64,000 nt of DNA. It comes from Cognatilysobacter bugurensis. Its GTDB lineage: Bacteria; Pseudomonadota; Gammaproteobacteria; Xanthomonadales; Xanthomonadaceae. This document shows, one piece after another, positions 47,289 to 56,554 of this stretch (position 1 is its first letter; each line of letters opens with the position of its first letter). The stretch covers positions 1-64,000 of the forward strand of contig NZ_BMYD01000006.1 in NCBI RefSeq assembly GCF_014652095.1, given 5' to 3'. A program made the translations under genes and the position numbers. Below the pieces are notes generated by a model that saw only the letters and a list, made by a program, of their open reading frames with translations, did not search any database and was not told where the DNA came from.

Positions 47289-48499
47289 GGTCTGGCTCCT
47301 GGTCAGTGGTCAATCGGGGTACGGCCCAGTACAAACAGTGCCGCGGGGAGTCCCCGCGACCCACCGCCGACGCCAACACGGCGTCGAAACGGATCCGGCA
47401 ATGCTTCCGTTCGCAGGAAGCGGCGGCAACGCGCCAACAGGTCGTCGCTTGTGGGCAGGTCGCCCGCGCTTGCGACTGACCGCATCCGGACCGGTGCGTT
47501 CTGCGATCCGCTCAAGGCGCTATACGGAGCGAAATGCGGTACGCGATATCGGGAGGGACGCGAACCCGTCGCCGCGGTTCGAAGCCATGCGGACGAGGTG
47601 AGTTGGTTGCAGCGCGTTCTCGCGTTGATTCGTCTCACTCAAAATGCGCAATTAATGCTGCTGCGCGAAACCTAATCACGCTTTTTTTTGAAGTCAACAA
47701 GTCTTCGAACACTTTTTCGTGCAGACGATGCGCAACGACACCGATCGCGTGTCCAGCGCTGCATTGGGTAAGCGCATCGAACTCCTCGACGCATGTTCGA
47801 ACGTGTTCGAACGACGCGACTGAAAGCCTTGTCCTATAAGGGTTTTCGTGCAGTTCGCATCCACGACGCACGACGCATGCGCGATCGACGCAATCGTGCG
47901 CGTGCGACTTCGCATGGCGCTCACTTGCATGGATCAAACCCATACGGGCACTCGATGCACGCAGGCCGTTTCGCATCGCAACACACGCAACTGCGCGAAC
48001 TTTGCGCGAGCAACGCGCCGCACGTATGCGATGCACGTCATGCTGTGTGGTCATTTTTTAGCCACACGCTTCACGAGACCACCACGCATCGATGCACCGC
48101 TCGACGCGTTGGTCGACGAGGATGCGATGCGTTGCCGATGATCCCTCGACAACCTCAACAACCCCGACGCGCTCGCACGTGTCGCCATGCGCGATCGATG
48201 GAAGCGTGCAATGCGCTTCGCGCGCCGGTCGGCTCGCGAGGCATGACGATCGATCGATGGCGTCGGGGTGTGCACAGGCGAGTCGGCGAAGAGGCAGGCT
48301 CGCGCATCGACTCCGCCGGCGGACACGTGATCGCCCGACACGCGCGATCCATCGATCGCTTCGCTGCGGTCGAACCAAGCAGCGCCGACCCGCCGCCTAA
48401 CACGCTGCGCGGCGACACTCGACTCAGACCCACGTCAATGCAGCCCGACCGACACCGAGTGCCGCAGCGCGGACGGGACGGTCGCTGCGCATCGCCCAA
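47289..48499. other. 1.2-kb region without a supported gene
   Basis: No frame gives a recognisable protein; the open frames are rich in Arg, His and Cys with no domain. From about 47640 the DNA is less GC-rich and unusually rich in words such as GCATGC-like, CGATCGAT and ATGCG. It holds two GTTCGAAC palindromes (47795-47802, 47805-47812), an eight-T run (47682-47689) and, on the minus strand, TTGACT-17-TAGGTT (about 47671-47699), which could be a promoter for the H1-like gene with a leader of some 370 nt. A structured RNA or decayed DNA cannot be excluded. Confidence 0.5.
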
Positions 48500-48532
48500 A
48501 AGAAAAACCGCCGGGGTTCTCACCCCGGCGGT
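48500..48532 (-). terminator. intrinsic terminator of gcvH
   Basis: On the minus strand an 11-bp perfect stem (ACCGCCGGGGT with its complement, GAGA loop, 48507-48532) is followed by TTTTCTTTT. It lies 30 bp after the gcvH stop. Confidence 0.9.
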
Positions 48533-48562
48533 CGTCGTTCCGAACCGATGACGCGCGGCGCG

Positions 48563-48958
48563 TCAGTGGTTGTCGTTCTCGAGCAGCTCGGCGTAATCGT
48601 CGGGCCCGAGCAGTTCGTTGAGCTGCTCGGCGTCCTCGATCTCGACGGTGAAGATCCAGCCGTCGCCGTAGGCGTCTTCGTTGATCGTCTCGGGCTTGTC
48701 GCTCAGCGCGGCGTTGACCGCGGTGACGGTGCCGGTCACCGGCGCATACACGTCGGAGGCGGCCTTGACCGACTCGACGACCGCGCAGCCGTTGCCCGCT
48801 TCGACGCGGTCGCCGACGTTCGGCAGCTCGACATAGACGAGGTCGCCGAGCAGACCCTGCGCATGGTCCGAAATGCCCACCGTTACCTTGCCGTCGCCTT
48901 CGAGGCGCGCCCATTCGTGGGACTTGAGGAACTTCAGGTCGCCAGGGATCTCGCTCAT
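48563..48958 (-). CDS. gcvH: glycine cleavage system H protein
   Basis: GcvH carries the lipoyl arm that shuttles the aminomethyl group among the P, T and L proteins. The 131-residue length is standard. The lipoyl-lysine is Lys65 in [15 protein letters not shown]. The N-terminus ([12 protein letters not shown]) and [19 protein letters not shown] are typical. It is on the same strand as gcvT, 71 bp downstream, with its own possible -10 box in the gap. gcvP is not in the window. Confidence 0.98.
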   Translation of the reverse strand: MSEIPGDLKFLKSHEWARLEGDGKVTVGISDHAQGLLGDLVYVELPNVGDRVEAGNGCAVVESVKAASDVYAPVTGTVTAVNAALSDKPETINEDAYGDGWIFTVEIEDAEQLNELLGPDDYAELLENDNH

Positions 48959-48997
48959 GGGGGAACGCTCCGATGCTGCTGATGTGGGAAGGGCGAT

Positions 48998-49003
48998 AGT
49001 GTA
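48998..49003 (-). promoter_or_regulatory. candidate -10 box of gcvH
   Basis: TACACT on the minus strand (preceded by T), 39 bp before the gcvH ATG. It matches four of six consensus bases. The -35 would lie in the end of gcvT and is not clear. Confidence 0.35.
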
Positions 49004-49029
49004 ACCACGCGACCGCGCAACGCGATGCG

Positions 49030-50142
49030 TCAGGCGAGCACGCCGTCCTGCGCCTTGCCTTCGCGCACGAACGGGAACTTCACGACTCGCACCGGCACTT
49101 CGCGGCCGCGGATGTCGACACGCACGCTGCCGGGCGCCAACTCACCCGCCGGCACGCGGGCAAACGCAATCGCCTTGCCGAGCGACGGCGAGAACGTGCC
49201 CGACAGGATCTCGCCTTCGCCGTTCGCGGTGAGCACCTTCTGCCCGTGGCGCAGCACGCCCTTCTCATCCATGACGAGGCCGATCATCTGCCGGGCGACG
49301 CCGTCTCGCTTCTGCGCTTCAAGCACAGAGCGGCCGATGAAGTCGCGGCCTTCGTCGAGCGCGACGGTCCAGCCGAGCGCGGCCTCGTAAGGCGAGACGC
49401 TCTCGTCCATGTCCTGCCCGTAGAGGTTCATGCCAGCTTCGAGGCGGAGGGTGTCGCGCGCACCGAGGCCGCACGGCTTGACGCCGGCTTCGATCAACGC
49501 GTGCCACAAGGCGACGGCCTGCGGCTCCGGCACCACGATCTCGAAGCCGTCCTCGCCGGTGTAGCCGGTGCGTGCAACGAACAGCGGCACGCCGTCGATT
49601 GTCTGCGCCTCACCTGCTGCAAACCGCCCGAGCTTGCGCACGCGCTCGCGATCTTCCTCGCGCAGCAGGCCGATGACCTTCTCGCGCGCGGTCGGGCCCT
49701 GCACCGCGATCATTCCGGACTCGGGTCGCTCGGAGACCGACACGTCGAATGCCTTTGCCTGCTGCGTGATCCACGCGAGGTCCTTTTCGCGCGTCGCGGC
49801 GTTGACCACGAGGCGGAAGAAGTCGTCGGCGAGGAAGTACACGATGAGGTCATCGATGACGCCGCCGTTCTCGTCGAGCATCGCGGTGTACAGCGCCTTG
49901 CCCGGTTGCTTGAGCTTGTCGACCGAGTTCGCCACGAGCCGACGCAGGAATTCGCGCGTGCGCTCACCGCGCAGGTCGACGACGGTCATGTGGCTGACGT
50001 CAAACATGCCTGCGTCGCGACGCACCTGATGGTGCTCCTCGATCTGCGAGCCGTAGCTGATCGGCATGTCCCAGCCGCCGAAGTCGACCATCTTCGCGCC
50101 GAGCGCGCGGTGGGCATCGTTGAGGATCGTCTTCTGGGTCAT
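49030..50142 (-). CDS. gcvT: aminomethyltransferase GcvT (glycine cleavage T protein)
   Basis: GcvT transfers the methylene group from the H protein to tetrahydrofolate and releases ammonia. The 370-residue length fits (364 in E. coli). Seen: [20 protein letters not shown] at the N-terminus, the folate-site segment [25 protein letters not shown] and [21 protein letters not shown] possible -10 box AATAAT (50170-50175, minus strand) lies about 28 bp upstream. I see no glycine riboswitch in the upstream region. Confidence 0.97.
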   Translation of the reverse strand: MTQKTILNDAHRALGAKMVDFGGWDMPISYGSQIEEHHQVRRDAGMFDVSHMTVVDLRGERTREFLRRLVANSVDKLKQPGKALYTAMLDENGGVIDDLIVYFLADDFFRLVVNAATREKDLAWITQQAKAFDVSVSERPESGMIAVQGPTAREKVIGLLREEDRERVRKLGRFAAGEAQTIDGVPLFVARTGYTGEDGFEIVVPEPQAVALWHALIEAGVKPCGLGARDTLRLEAGMNLYGQDMDESVSPYEAALGWTVALDEGRDFIGRSVLEAQKRDGVARQMIGLVMDEKGVLRHGQKVLTANGEGEILSGTFSPSLGKAIAFARVPAGELAPGSVRVDIRGREVPVRVVKFPFVREGKAQDGVLA

Positions 50143-50582
50143 GTCGGCGGCCTGGCGATAGAGGCGCGCATTATTCCAGATGCGCGAGAGCGGCCGGAAT
50201 CGCCGGGGGAGGCGGCAGCGTGGGCCGGCGGCGTGCCGCGCCCGCGCTACATATATATGTGTCGTTGGAAATCGCGTGCGGCGTTCGGCGCCCGGCTGCC
50301 CGCATCGACGAGGAGTGGCGGCTCCAGCGTGCGGGACGGTCTTGCGATTCGGGGGTCAGGCATCGGCGGCGTGCTCGCAACCGTCGACCTTGCCGGCCGT
50401 GCTGCGCTCGATGATCGCGTCCTCAGTCGGTGCGCCTGTCGTCTGCGCGCCACCATGCGCACTCGCAGCCGATGCACTGCGACGGTTCTGTCGCTGCGTG
50501 CATCCCTATGGGTGATGACGACGATGACTGCGACCGAGCTGACTGCTGACGATGCGCCCCGGACGGGGCGACGGACACGTCC
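50143..50582. other. 440-bp intergenic region between gcvT and the sigma factor remnant
   Basis: No gene is supported. It contains a 12-bp AT palindrome (ACATATATATGT, 50249-50260) that stands out in GC-rich DNA and could belong to a promoter, and an AATAAT box for gcvT at 50170-50175. The part from 50280 on may include more decayed sequence of the following locus. Confidence 0.5.
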
Positions 50583-51090
50583 GTGTCGGGCGCGGTCCGC
50601 AGTGCGTTCGCGATCGACGTGCCGGATGCCTTGCTCGAGCGGGTACGACGCGGCGAGCGCGGGGCATTCGAACAGGTGTACCGCCGCTTCGAGCGGCCGG
50701 TCTACACCTCGGCGGTGCGAATGCTTTCCGACGTGCGAAGCGACGGCCAGGACGACGCCGCCGACGTGCTGCAGGACACGATGATCAAGGTATTCCGCCG
50801 CGTCGACGAATTTCGCAACCACGGCGCGCCGTTCTGGAGCTGGCTCCGACAGATCGCGGTCAATGAGGCGCTGATGCGGCTGCGCAGCCGGCGCCGGCTC
50901 GACAGTGAGGTCGCACTCCGACGACACGTTCGAGGATCCGGCATCGCCGCTAGCGGCGACGGCCGACACGGCGCAGTTGCTTCGCGCGCTCTCGCAGCTG
51001 CCGGCCGCGACGCGCAGCGTGCTGTGGCTGTACCACGCCGAGGGGTACACGCACGACGAAATCGGTGCACTGATGCAGCGCACTGCGCGA
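50583..51090 (+). pseudogene. ECF-type RNA polymerase sigma factor, frameshifted
   Basis: From GTG 50583 one frame encodes ECF sigma region 2: AFEQVYRRFERPVYTSAVRML, ADVLQDTMIKVFRRVDEF, FWSWLRQIAVNEALMRLRSR. Near 50900-50915 similarity moves to the +1 frame, which encodes region 4: LLRALSQLPAATRSVLWLYH and AEGYTHDEIGALMQRT. After this neither frame gives the usual C-terminal helix. Thus at least one indel splits the two DNA-binding regions, and the end is unclear. No good ribosome site precedes the GTG. It is either a pseudogene or a run of sequencing errors; the neighbouring two genes are hit as well. Confidence 0.8.
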
Positions 51091-51129
51091 ACGACTCGAT
51101 CCCGATCCGGCCGCATCGAGCCGGGAGGT

Positions 51130-52097
51130 ATCAAAGGTCCGTTGATCAACCGACGCATCGCCGCGACTGGGATAGCGCCTTCGCGGCATTGCCGCTCGAG
51201 GCCCCGCCGCCGGACGGCTGGGCGCGGCTGGCTTCAACGCTGGATGCGGGGACGTCGCGCCCGACGCGCATGCGCCGCTTCCGCCGTCCGTTCGCGGTTG
51301 CGGCGGCGCTCGCCGTGCTCGCACCGGTGCTTGCGTTGCGGCTGCTCGAGCCGGGAGCGGGACGCGACGCATGGCGTTGCCTCGATGTCATCGGGTCCGC
51401 CGGCTGCAGAAGCTCACAGCCCAATCGAAGAGCGCGATCGGTTGACCGCAGAGGCGGAACAGGCCGCCGGCCCGGACGTCAATGCACAGATCGCCGGCTC
51501 TGCCGACACTGCGCATCGCACGTCACCAACCGTGATTGCGCACCACCCGGCAGAGCGCGACGTTGATCGAGCGCCGATGAATCGGGACGCACGTGCCTCG
51601 CGGCCAGCGCAGACGAAACTCGTTACGTCCGATGTCGGCGTGGCACCAAACACGCTGCGCGCTGCGTCGACCCAACCCGGCGCGGGGCCTGACGTGCAGG
51701 CCGAACAGATCGATGTGCTGCCGCGCTCGCGTCGACGGCCAGCGCCGATGCAGCCAACGGTGATACCGCCGCACTATCCGGCGACACGCCGTCGTCGCCG
51801 GCCGATCCGCTGCGCCCGCTCTACGCCGAGGCTGCGCAACTCGAAGCGCTGTTGGCGCTCACGCGCGACGACCGCGTGGCCAGCGCCGCGGGTGCGGCGA
51901 TCGGCAACGCGCTGGTCGCTCGCGTTGCAGCGATCGATGCCGAGCTCGCGCGCCCCGGCCTGTCCGAAGCGCAACGCACCGCGCTGTGGCATGGACGCGT
52001 TGCCGCGCTGCGCCAGCTGGTCGGCGTGGAACCAACCGAGCGCTGGCTCGCAGTGCACGGCCGCGCGTACGGCGATGCGTCCGTGCACGTCGACTGA
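51130..52097 (+). pseudogene. putative anti-sigma-like membrane protein, frameshifted twice
   Basis: The frame of the sigma start encodes DWDSAFAALPLEAPPPDGWARL and then a transmembrane helix (PFAVAAALAVLAPVLALRLLEP, about 51281-51350). Near 51360-51410 coding character moves to the +1 frame (SPIEERDRLTAEAEQAAGPD onward), and near 51720 it returns to the first frame (ASTASADAANGD, then EALLALTRDDRVASAAGAA) up to the stop at 52097. No start codon is seen, although GGGAGG at about 51121 looks like its old ribosome site. The layout (soluble N-terminus, one helix, periplasmic tail) after an ECF sigma gene suggests an anti-sigma factor; this is inferred from context. Confidence 0.7.
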
Positions 52098-52138
52098 TTG
52101 CGCCTGCAGGTTCTAACCCACTTTTTGAGTACACCGCC

Positions 52139-53421
52139 ATGAAAGTCCAACTCCGCACCGCCGCGCTTGCTGCGGGCATGCCCTTTCCCTCCCGTTCGGC
52201 GCGGTCGCGCAGACCACAGGCAGCGATGCGAAAGCGCTCGAGGCGGCGCAGGCTGAGCTCGAACGCGCCGCCGCGCGCGTTGCCGAGCTCTCTCGCAAGC
52301 TGGGCCGCCCTGCAGGCGATCCGCACACGCAGAGCAGCAGCAAAGGCCGGGCGCTGCTCGGCGTGGTTCTCGGGCCGGACGACGCGCGCGGTGTGCGCAT
52401 CGCCGGCGTCACGCCGGACAGCGGCGCCGCCAGCGCCGGCCTGCGCAGCGGCGACCTGATCGTCGCGGTCGGCGGGCGGCCGGTAGCGGGCGCGGACGGC
52501 GGTGCACGTCCTGACCACGCCCGCCGACATCTCGCACAGCTCCGGCCCGACACGCCGGTTGCGATCGACTACGAGCGCGAAGGCAAACGCGCGAGCGTTC
52601 GCGTCACGCCGCAATTTGGCGACGGCGCGTTCGTCTTTCGAGACGATGGCTTGCTCCACCTCGACGACCCGATGCGCGCGGTCGCGAGGCGCACTGATCC
52701 GCTCACGGTGATCCGCGATGCACACACGACGCGAATTGACGGCGACGCGCCACAGGCCCGCCGCGTCATCCGCCGCGAGATTCGCGGGACCGACGAAGGG
52801 GATGTCGAGGAAATCGAACTGGCACCTGCGCCAGGCGTCGCGCAGAGTGTCCACCGCGAGATCGTGCGGCTGCGTTCCGACGGCGACTGCGGCGGCGCGC
52901 CGTGCCGGCTGCCTCTGATCGCTGACGCGCTTCGCTGGAACGGGCTGAACTTCGCGTCGATCGACGCGCAGCTGGGTCGCTATTTCGGCACCGACCGTGG
53001 CGTGCTCGTGCTCAGCAGCGCCCCGGCGTTCGGCGGTTTGCAGGCCGGCGACGTGATTCAGCGCGTTGGGGGCGAGCCCGTGGCGTCGCCGCGGGAGGCG
53101 ATGGCCGCGCTGCGCAACCGCGCTCCGGGCCGGGAGGTCGACGTTGCCTATCTGCGTGATCGCAAGACCGCGACCACGCGGGTGCGCGTGCCCGAGGCGC
53201 CGACGCTGCGGATGCCGATCGCGCCGGCGGCGCCTCCGGCACCCCCGGCTCCGCCTGCCCCCGATGCACCGCCAGTGCCGGCAGCGCCACCTGCGCCCGC
53301 CGCGCCGCCTGCCGTCTCCGCTCCGACCGCGCCACGGGCGCCCGCCGCCCCGGAAGCACCCGAGGCGCCTCCAGCCCCACCCGCGCCTCCGAGGGGATCG
53401 CCGGGGGCGGTGCGGGCCTGA
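52139..53421 (+). pseudogene. exported PDZ-domain protein with a frameshift in the signal peptide
   Basis: The ATG at 52139 begins a signal peptide (KVQLRTAALAA), but the hydrophobic core and cleavage site continue in another frame (ALSLPFGAVAQ, from about 52177). The rest is open to 53421: a short coiled coil (AQAELERAAARVAELSRKL), a PDZ domain (GVVLGPDDARGVRIAGVTPD, AGLRSGDLIVAVGG), a second PDZ-like unit (LVLSSAPAFGGLQAGDVIQRV) and a Pro/Ala tail of about 60 residues. A single-base error would restore a protein of about 425 residues. As read, only internal starts (for example GTG 52363) give a product, which would lack a signal. Confidence 0.75.
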
Positions 53422-53440
53422 GCCGCCGCAGGGCAGCGGC

Positions 53441-53641
53441 TTACTTCGTAAGAATCAGCTTGTCGTTGCGCGTGTGGCGCAGGCGGTACGTCTCGCCGGC
53501 GTGCTCAATGAGGATCTCGCGATTTCCGCGCAGCAATGTGCGGCTGTCGAACCGGGTTGGACGCACATCGGGCGCCGTCGTTTCGACGCGGGCGTCGATG
53601 GAGCGCGGCTTGAGGTGCAGGACGGCAGACGGCATGGACAT
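53441..53641 (-). CDS. hemP: hemin uptake protein HemP
   Basis: The 66-residue protein belongs to the HemP/HmuP family, a small protein tied to haem and iron uptake and known as an activator of haem receptor genes in some bacteria. The conserved C-terminus is complete: [20 protein letters not shown] then [15 protein letters not shown]. The ATG at 53641 has GGAG with 7 nt spacing; a second ATG lies two codons later. A Fur-like box is 28 bp upstream. It converges on the PDZ gene, with 19 bp between stops. Confidence 0.93.
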   Translation of the reverse strand: MSMPSAVLHLKPRSIDARVETTAPDVRPTRFDSRTLLRGNREILIEHAGETYRLRHTRNDKLILTK

Positions 53642-53668
53642 GGCGATGCTCCCTAATTGGCTCACGGA

Positions 53669-53683
53669 TGATAACCATTCGCA
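53669..53683 (-). promoter_or_regulatory. Fur-like box upstream of hemP
   Basis: Minus strand TGCGAAT-G-GTTATCA, a 7-1-7 inverted repeat that matches 11 of 14 positions of the classical TGATAAT-N-ATTATCA. It shares TGCGAATGGTT with the site before the receptor gene at 57560. Confidence 0.65.
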
Positions 53684-53961
53684 TTTGAGGCACAAGCACA
53701 ACCGTCTCGCTCGACGCGCGTGACATGACGACCGGGCGACGTTCGCGGGACTGTCTGCAGCGAACGCCGCCTGCCGTCCTCCGCCACCCCTCGCCTCGCG
53801 CCATCAAACGATGGAGCGAGGCGGCGCACTGCCAAGCTCCGACCCACGTCGCGAACCGCAGCAAGTCCCGCAGGCTACGATGCCGGCCTGATGAGCGCCG
53901 CCCCTGACCTGCCCCCCGCCGCCGACGCCGCGCGTCCGCATCGCCTGTCACGGAGCGGGGC

Positions 53962-55170
53962 GTGACGCGCGTGTCGGGCGACCCGGCCGATCGCAGCGAC
54001 GAGCGCCGGGTGCGACGCGGGCCGTTCGACGAGCCGCGTCATTCGGCAAAGGTGCCGGTGTCCGACGCGATCGCCTCGCTGCTCGCGCGGCCGGACGAGA
54101 TCATGCTCGAGGTGGGCGCAGGCGGAGAGCTGCTGGTCGCGCGGCTGCGCGCGGTCATCGCCGGTTTGCTCCTGCTGTTGCCGCTGGCGAACATGCTCGG
54201 CGGCGGCACCCTGCGCGGCACGCTGATCGGCCTCGCGGGCGCAGTGCTCGTCAACGTCTGCGCACAGATCTGGCTGCCGCTCGCGCGCCGCTCGCGTCGA
54301 TACCGCTGGTTGCCGTTCGCGACGTCCGCATTCGACGTGACCGCCGCCAGCGCGGTGCTCGTGGTCATCGCGGCGCACGACGTGCCCGCGGCGCTCAACA
54401 ACCCCGTCGTCTGGTGCGGCTACCTGCTCGCCATCCTGCTGACTGCGCTGCGCGGCGACGGCCGCACGACCCTGCTCGCAGGGGCGCTCGTGCTGCTCCA
54501 GTACGGCGCACTGGCCGCATTCGCGCTCGTGTCGACGCCCGCCGAGGCGCTGGCATCGAGCGAGCACGGCATCGTCACCTGGGCCACGCAGCTGCAGCGG
54601 CTCGTGCTGCTCGCCGCGGGAACGCTGATCACGGCGATGGTCGTCTACCGCATGCAGCGGCTCGTCGAAATGTCCGGCACCGACGGCCTGACCCGCCTGC
54701 CAAATCGGACCTGGCTGCTGCATCGCATCCCGCGCCTGCTTCGCACTGCTCGCGAGGAAGGCGGCAGCCTGACGCTCGCGCTCATCAACCTCGATCACTT
54801 CAAGCGCGTCAACGACGAAGCCGGCCACAACGTTGGCGACCGGGTGCTGCGCCATGTCGTGAGCGTGCTGCGTGATGGCGCCGAACCTGGCGAATGGCTG
54901 GTGCGGCTCGGCGGCGAGGAATTCGTGCTCGTGATGCGCAAGCCGATCGGGACGTCGTGGGAGCGGGTCGATGCCCTTCGGCGCCTGGTCGCCGGCCGCC
55001 CGTTCGAGCTCGATCGCGGCGCCGACTTCATGCGCGTGACGTTCAGCGCAGGCCTGGCCGGCTACCCGCACGAGGGCACTGACCTCTCCAGCCTGCTGAG
55101 CCGCGCTGACCAGCGCCTGCAGCAGGCCAAGCGCGAGGGCCGCAACCGCGTCGTCGCACGCGATTGCTGA
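53962..55170 (+). CDS. membrane-bound diguanylate cyclase (GGDEF protein)
   Basis: The 402-residue protein has six or so transmembrane helices (about residues 60-225) and a C-terminal GGDEF domain (about 240-400). The domain shows GTDGLTRLPNRTWLL, the Mg/GTP-binding LINLDHFKRVNDEAGHNVGD and the active-site RLGGEEF, so it should make c-di-GMP. No RxxD inhibitory site is evident before GGEEF (it reads EWLVRLGGEEF). The start is GTG 53962, with GGAG 6 nt upstream. A 24-codon frame from ATG 53891 ends in a GTGA overlap with it. It is divergent from hemP. No sensory domain other than the membrane part is seen. Confidence 0.9.
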   Translation: MTRVSGDPADRSDERRVRRGPFDEPRHSAKVPVSDAIASLLARPDEIMLEVGAGGELLVARLRAVIAGLLLLLPLANMLGGGTLRGTLIGLAGAVLVNVCAQIWLPLARRSRRYRWLPFATSAFDVTAASAVLVVIAAHDVPAALNNPVVWCGYLLAILLTALRGDGRTTLLAGALVLLQYGALAAFALVSTPAEALASSEHGIVTWATQLQRLVLLAAGTLITAMVVYRMQRLVEMSGTDGLTRLPNRTWLLHRIPRLLRTAREEGGSLTLALINLDHFKRVNDEAGHNVGDRVLRHVVSVLRDGAEPGEWLVRLGGEEFVLVMRKPIGTSWERVDALRRLVAGRPFELDRGADFMRVTFSAGLAGYPHEGTDLSSLLSRADQRLQQAKREGRNRVVARDC

Positions 55171-55203
55171 GCACGCGCACGCCTTGGCGCGACCGCGGCG
55201 CGG

Positions 55204-55209
55204 TATTCT
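55204..55209 (+). promoter_or_regulatory. candidate -10 box of nupC
   Basis: TATTCT (4 of 6) lies 46 bp before the GTG start of nupC. A convincing -35 is not seen. Confidence 0.3.
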
Positions 55210-55255
55210 GCGCCGGTTTGATTGACGCACGGCCGCGCGCCGCAGGGGACATTCC

Positions 55256-56551
55256 GTGGAAGCTTTGAGTCGGGTCGGTTTCGGCCTGTTCGGTCTTGCC
55301 GTGCTGATCGGCATCGCCTGGCTGTTTTCCAGCCACAAGAAATCGGTCGACTGGCGCCTCGTGGGCACCGGCATCGCGCTGCAGATCGCGTTCGCAGCGC
55401 TCGTGCTGCTCGTGCCGGGCGGCCGCGACGTGTTCGACGCGCTGGGCCACGGGTTCGTGAAGATCCTCAGCTTCGTCTCCGCCGGCAGCACGTTCATCTT
55501 CGGCGGGCTGATGGACATCCCGCGCTACGGCTTCATCTTTGCGTTCCAGGTGCTGCCGACGATCATCTTCTTCGCGGCGCTGATGAGCGTGCTGTACCAC
55601 CTCGGGGTGATGCAGGCGATCGTGCGCGCGATGGCCTGGGCGATCACCAAGGTCATGCGGGTGTCCGGCGCGGAAACCACGAGCGTGTGTGCGAGCGTGT
55701 TCATCGGCCAGACCGAGGCGCCGCTCACGGTGCGTCCGTACATCGGCCGCATGACCGAATCTGAGCTCATCACGATGATGATCGGCGGCATGGCCCACAT
55801 CGCGGGCGGTGTGCTCGCGGCGTACGTCGGCATGCTCGGCGGCGGCGACCCGGTGGCGCAGGCGTTCTACGCCAAGCACCTGCTCGCAGCCTCGATCATG
55901 GCCGCGCCGGCCACGATGGTGGTCGCAAAGCTGCTGATCCCCGAGACCGGCACGCCGCTCACGCGCGGCACGGTCAAGATGGAAGTCGAGAAGACCACGA
56001 GCAATGTCATCGACGCCGCCGCCGCGGGCGCTGCCGACGGCCTGCGCCTGGCGCTCAACATCGCCGCGATGCTGCTGGCGTTCATTGCGCTCATCGCACT
56101 GCTGAACTGGCCGCTGACCGCGATCGGCGAAGCGACCGGCCTCGCCGCCGCGATCGGCAAGCCGACCGACATGGCGACGATCTTCGGCTACGTGCTCGCA
56201 CCGGTGGCTTGGCTCATCGGCGTGCCGTGGCAGGACGCGACGATCGTCGGCGGCCTGATCGGCCAGAAGATCGTGCTCAACGAATTCGTGGCGTACCTGC
56301 AGCTGGCGGACATCGTCAACGGCAAGACGCCGGGCGTCGTGCTCAGCGAGCAGGCCCGCCTCATCGCGACGTACGCGCTGTGCGGCTTCGCGAACTTCAG
56401 CTCGATCGCGATCCAGATCGGCGGCATTGGCGGCCTGGCGCCCGAGCGGCGTCAGGACCTTGCCCGCTTCGGGCTGCGCGCCGTGCTCGGCGGTACCTTG
56501 GCCACGCTCATGACGGCGACGATCGCCGGCGTGCTCACGAACTTCGGCTGA
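55256..56551 (+). CDS. nupC: concentrative nucleoside transporter NupC (CNT family)
   Basis: NupC imports nucleosides with protons or sodium. The 431-residue inner-membrane protein has about ten hydrophobic segments and the CNT signatures GSTFIFGGLMDIPRYGFIFA, the pore motif ETTSVCASVFIGQTEAPLTV and KIVLNEFVAYLQL, with CGFANFSSIAIQIGG near the end. The start is GTG with AGGGGA 6 nt upstream; an ATG alternative is not in frame nearby. rbsK starts 3 bp after the stop, so the two form an operon. Confidence 0.95.
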   Translation: MEALSRVGFGLFGLAVLIGIAWLFSSHKKSVDWRLVGTGIALQIAFAALVLLVPGGRDVFDALGHGFVKILSFVSAGSTFIFGGLMDIPRYGFIFAFQVLPTIIFFAALMSVLYHLGVMQAIVRAMAWAITKVMRVSGAETTSVCASVFIGQTEAPLTVRPYIGRMTESELITMMIGGMAHIAGGVLAAYVGMLGGGDPVAQAFYAKHLLAASIMAAPATMVVAKLLIPETGTPLTRGTVKMEVEKTTSNVIDAAAAGAADGLRLALNIAAMLLAFIALIALLNWPLTAIGEATGLAAAIGKPTDMATIFGYVLAPVAWLIGVPWQDATIVGGLIGQKIVLNEFVAYLQLADIVNGKTPGVVLSEQARLIATYALCGFANFSSIAIQIGGIGGLAPERRQDLARFGLRAVLGGTLATLMTATIAGVLTNFG

Positions 56552-56554
56552 GCC

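Noticed and set aside
47795-47812. LexA (SOS) box
   Set aside because: GAAC and GTTC halves are present but the spacing (2 nt) does not fit known LexA sites.
47635-48054. 139-codon frame on the minus strand in the same region
   Set aside because: No recognisable motif, unusual amino acid make-up and no ribosome site; not enough to call a gene.
47793-48551. 252-codon frame on the plus strand in the gene-poor region
   Set aside because: Arg/His-rich with no domain, runs through the gcvH terminator, and has no ribosome site.
50143-50300. Possible glycine riboswitch before gcvT
   Set aside because: The conserved glycine aptamer segments were not found on the minus strand; only a short leader with a -10-like box is seen.
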